Shown one piece after another: positions 63,312-64,000 of a DNA stretch of 64,000 nucleotides. The first letter of the stretch is position 1. Every line of letters begins with the position of its first letter. A model generated the notes under the pieces. That model saw nothing but the letters and a program-made list of their open reading frames with translations. It had not been told where the DNA came from and did not search any database. The stretch lies in contig NZ_JACHLE010000001.1 of assembly GCF_014204415.1 (NCBI RefSeq), positions 1,116,001-1,180,000 of the forward strand. The letters run 5' to 3'. The position numbers and the translations under genes were made by a program. Source of the stretch: Chryseobacterium defluvii. Lineage in GTDB: Bacteria > Bacteroidota > Bacteroidia > Flavobacteriales > Weeksellaceae.

Positions 63312-63599
63312 ATGGAAAATATAAAATTTGGAATATCTCCATATCAGGATGAATTGCAGATATTAATTAATGGAGAAAAGGCAGGCTATATGTCCATAGA
63401 GATCGATGGAAGACTGTTAATTGTATATTATACGAAACTAAACCCCGAACATGAAGGGAAAGGATATGCAAAAATGCTTTTGGATGAGCTTGTACGCTAT
63501 GCCGGAGAAAAAGATCTCCTGATCGATCCTGAATGCGACTTTGTAAGGCAGCAGTTCGAAAACCACCCCGAAAGGTATAAAGACATCTGGCATGCCTGA
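63312..63599 (+). CDS. GNAT-family N-acetyltransferase (YjdJ-like)
   Basis: A 95-residue protein of the small GNAT group: YMSIEIDGRLLIVYYTKLNP, then the acetyl-CoA-binding pattern EHEGKGYAKMLLDELVRYA (Gly-x-Gly region) and LIDPECDFVRQQFENHPERY. These short YjdJ/YidJ-type acetyltransferases lack the first strands of the full GNAT fold. Substrate is unknown. It ends 1 nt before the convergent MBL gene, so no separate terminator was found between them. Confidence 0.9.
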   Translation: MENIKFGISPYQDELQILINGEKAGYMSIEIDGRLLIVYYTKLNPEHEGKGYAKMLLDELVRYAGEKDLLIDPECDFVRQQFENHPERYKDIWHA

Positions 63600-63600
63600 G

Positions 63601-64000
63601 CTAATCTTCCCACCATGCTCTGAAATGATGATCTGATGTATTCAGATCCATAACTTCCCCGATCATTGGGGTAAGAATAGTTAGGTTTTTCTCTTTTCCA
63701 AGGCTTGTTACCCTTTTTAAAGGCTCATCCCAGGCATGAAGCGCCAATGCAAATTTGGAAGAGTGAACGGGAATGATATTTCTGGCATTAACGTCTATAC
63801 TTGCCTTGATCACATCTTCCGGAAGGGCATGTATGTATTTCCATGCATCGTTATACTGCCCGTTTTCAATAATGGCATAGTCAAAAGGGCCATAGGTATC
63901 CCCAATTATCTTAAAGTGGGTATCATAACCGCTGTCACCTCCTAAAAATATTTTTTTCGTAGGGGTCTCCAGTACATAAGAGGTCCATAATGTAACATTC
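63601..64000 (-). CDS. MBL-fold metallo-hydrolase, UlaG/NAPE-PLD-like (partial)
   Basis: Only the C-terminal 132 residues are in the window; the gene continues past position 64000. The frame at the right edge reads VTLWTSYVLETPTKKIFLGG, then DSGYDTHFKIIGDTYGPFD, which includes the metal-site Asp (GGDSGYD) of the metallo-beta-lactamase fold. ARNIIPVHSSKFALALHAWD follows, with the His that completes the site. This layout matches UlaG or N-acyl-phosphatidylethanolamine phospholipase D-like hydrolases. The gene reads through the window edge in one frame without a stop. Substrate unknown. Confidence 0.88.
   Translation of the reverse strand, partial: NVTLWTSYVLETPTKKIFLGGDSGYDTHFKIIGDTYGPFDYAIIENGQYNDAWKYIHALPEDVIKASIDVNARNIIPVHSSKFALALHAWDEPLKRVTSLGKEKNLTILTPMIGEVMDLNTSDHHFRAWWED

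Overview
The window looks like a chromosomal segment of a Chryseobacterium-type flavobacterium (Bacteroidota, Weeksellaceae). The evidence is AT-rich DNA, flavobacterial promoters (TTG, about 19 nt, TAnnTTTG), A-rich leaders rather than Shine-Dalgarno sites, a T9SS type A sorting domain, a TonB receptor/DUF4249 pair, a LytTR two-component pair, and a type II-C Cas9 of the large Bacteroidota kind. No rRNA, integrase, transposase or prophage was seen. One tRNA (Arg-UCG) is present.

Layout. 1-5.65 kb: type II-C CRISPR adaptation and effector genes on the minus strand (cas9, cas1, cas2). A divergent tracrRNA lies just upstream of cas9. The CRISPR array is not in the window and probably lies left of position 1. 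5.7-8.1 kb: tex and a small histone-H1-like gene. 8.2-14.1 kb: a compact minus-strand operon, BRCT/TerB-like protein, TerB-C protein, BrxD-like ATPase (DUF2791) and Lhr/BrxHI-like helicase. This is the best candidate for a poorly described defence or DNA-processing system. 14.1-24.4 kb: WG-repeat protein, tRNA-Arg, beta-barrel plus TPR pair, amino-acid permease, lipoprotein, Mpo1-like protein, then repeat-rich DNA. 24.4-31.8 kb: transglutaminase-like protein, a frameshifted DUF4377 gene, SPFH protein, dGTPase, and a LytTR regulator with its kinase. 32.0-35.7 kb: TonB-dependent receptor with DUF4249 lipoprotein, then a 27-residue membrane peptide with a consensus promoter. 36-43 kb: orphan lipoprotein, gcvP, a Cys-rich miniprotein, DnaJ-domain protein, and an ECF sigma factor operon bracketed by inverted copies of a 52-bp repeat. 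43.4-53.4 kb: a one-directional array of small SRPBCC, VOC, DinB, SDR and hydrolase genes, a Crp/Fnr regulator, a VOC gene broken by an in-frame TGA, and tpx. 53.5-64 kb: T9SS cargo pair, monomeric isocitrate dehydrogenase, Bcr/CflA-type efflux, aldo/keto reductase, AraC regulator, CNNM/CorC transporter, GNAT protein, and a partial MBL-fold hydrolase.

Two anti-invader modules (CRISPR-Cas9 and the TerB/BrxD/helicase operon) are separated only by tex and the histone-like gene. The intergenic spaces carry several families of short repeats and strong hairpins, which are the main structure not explained by genes.
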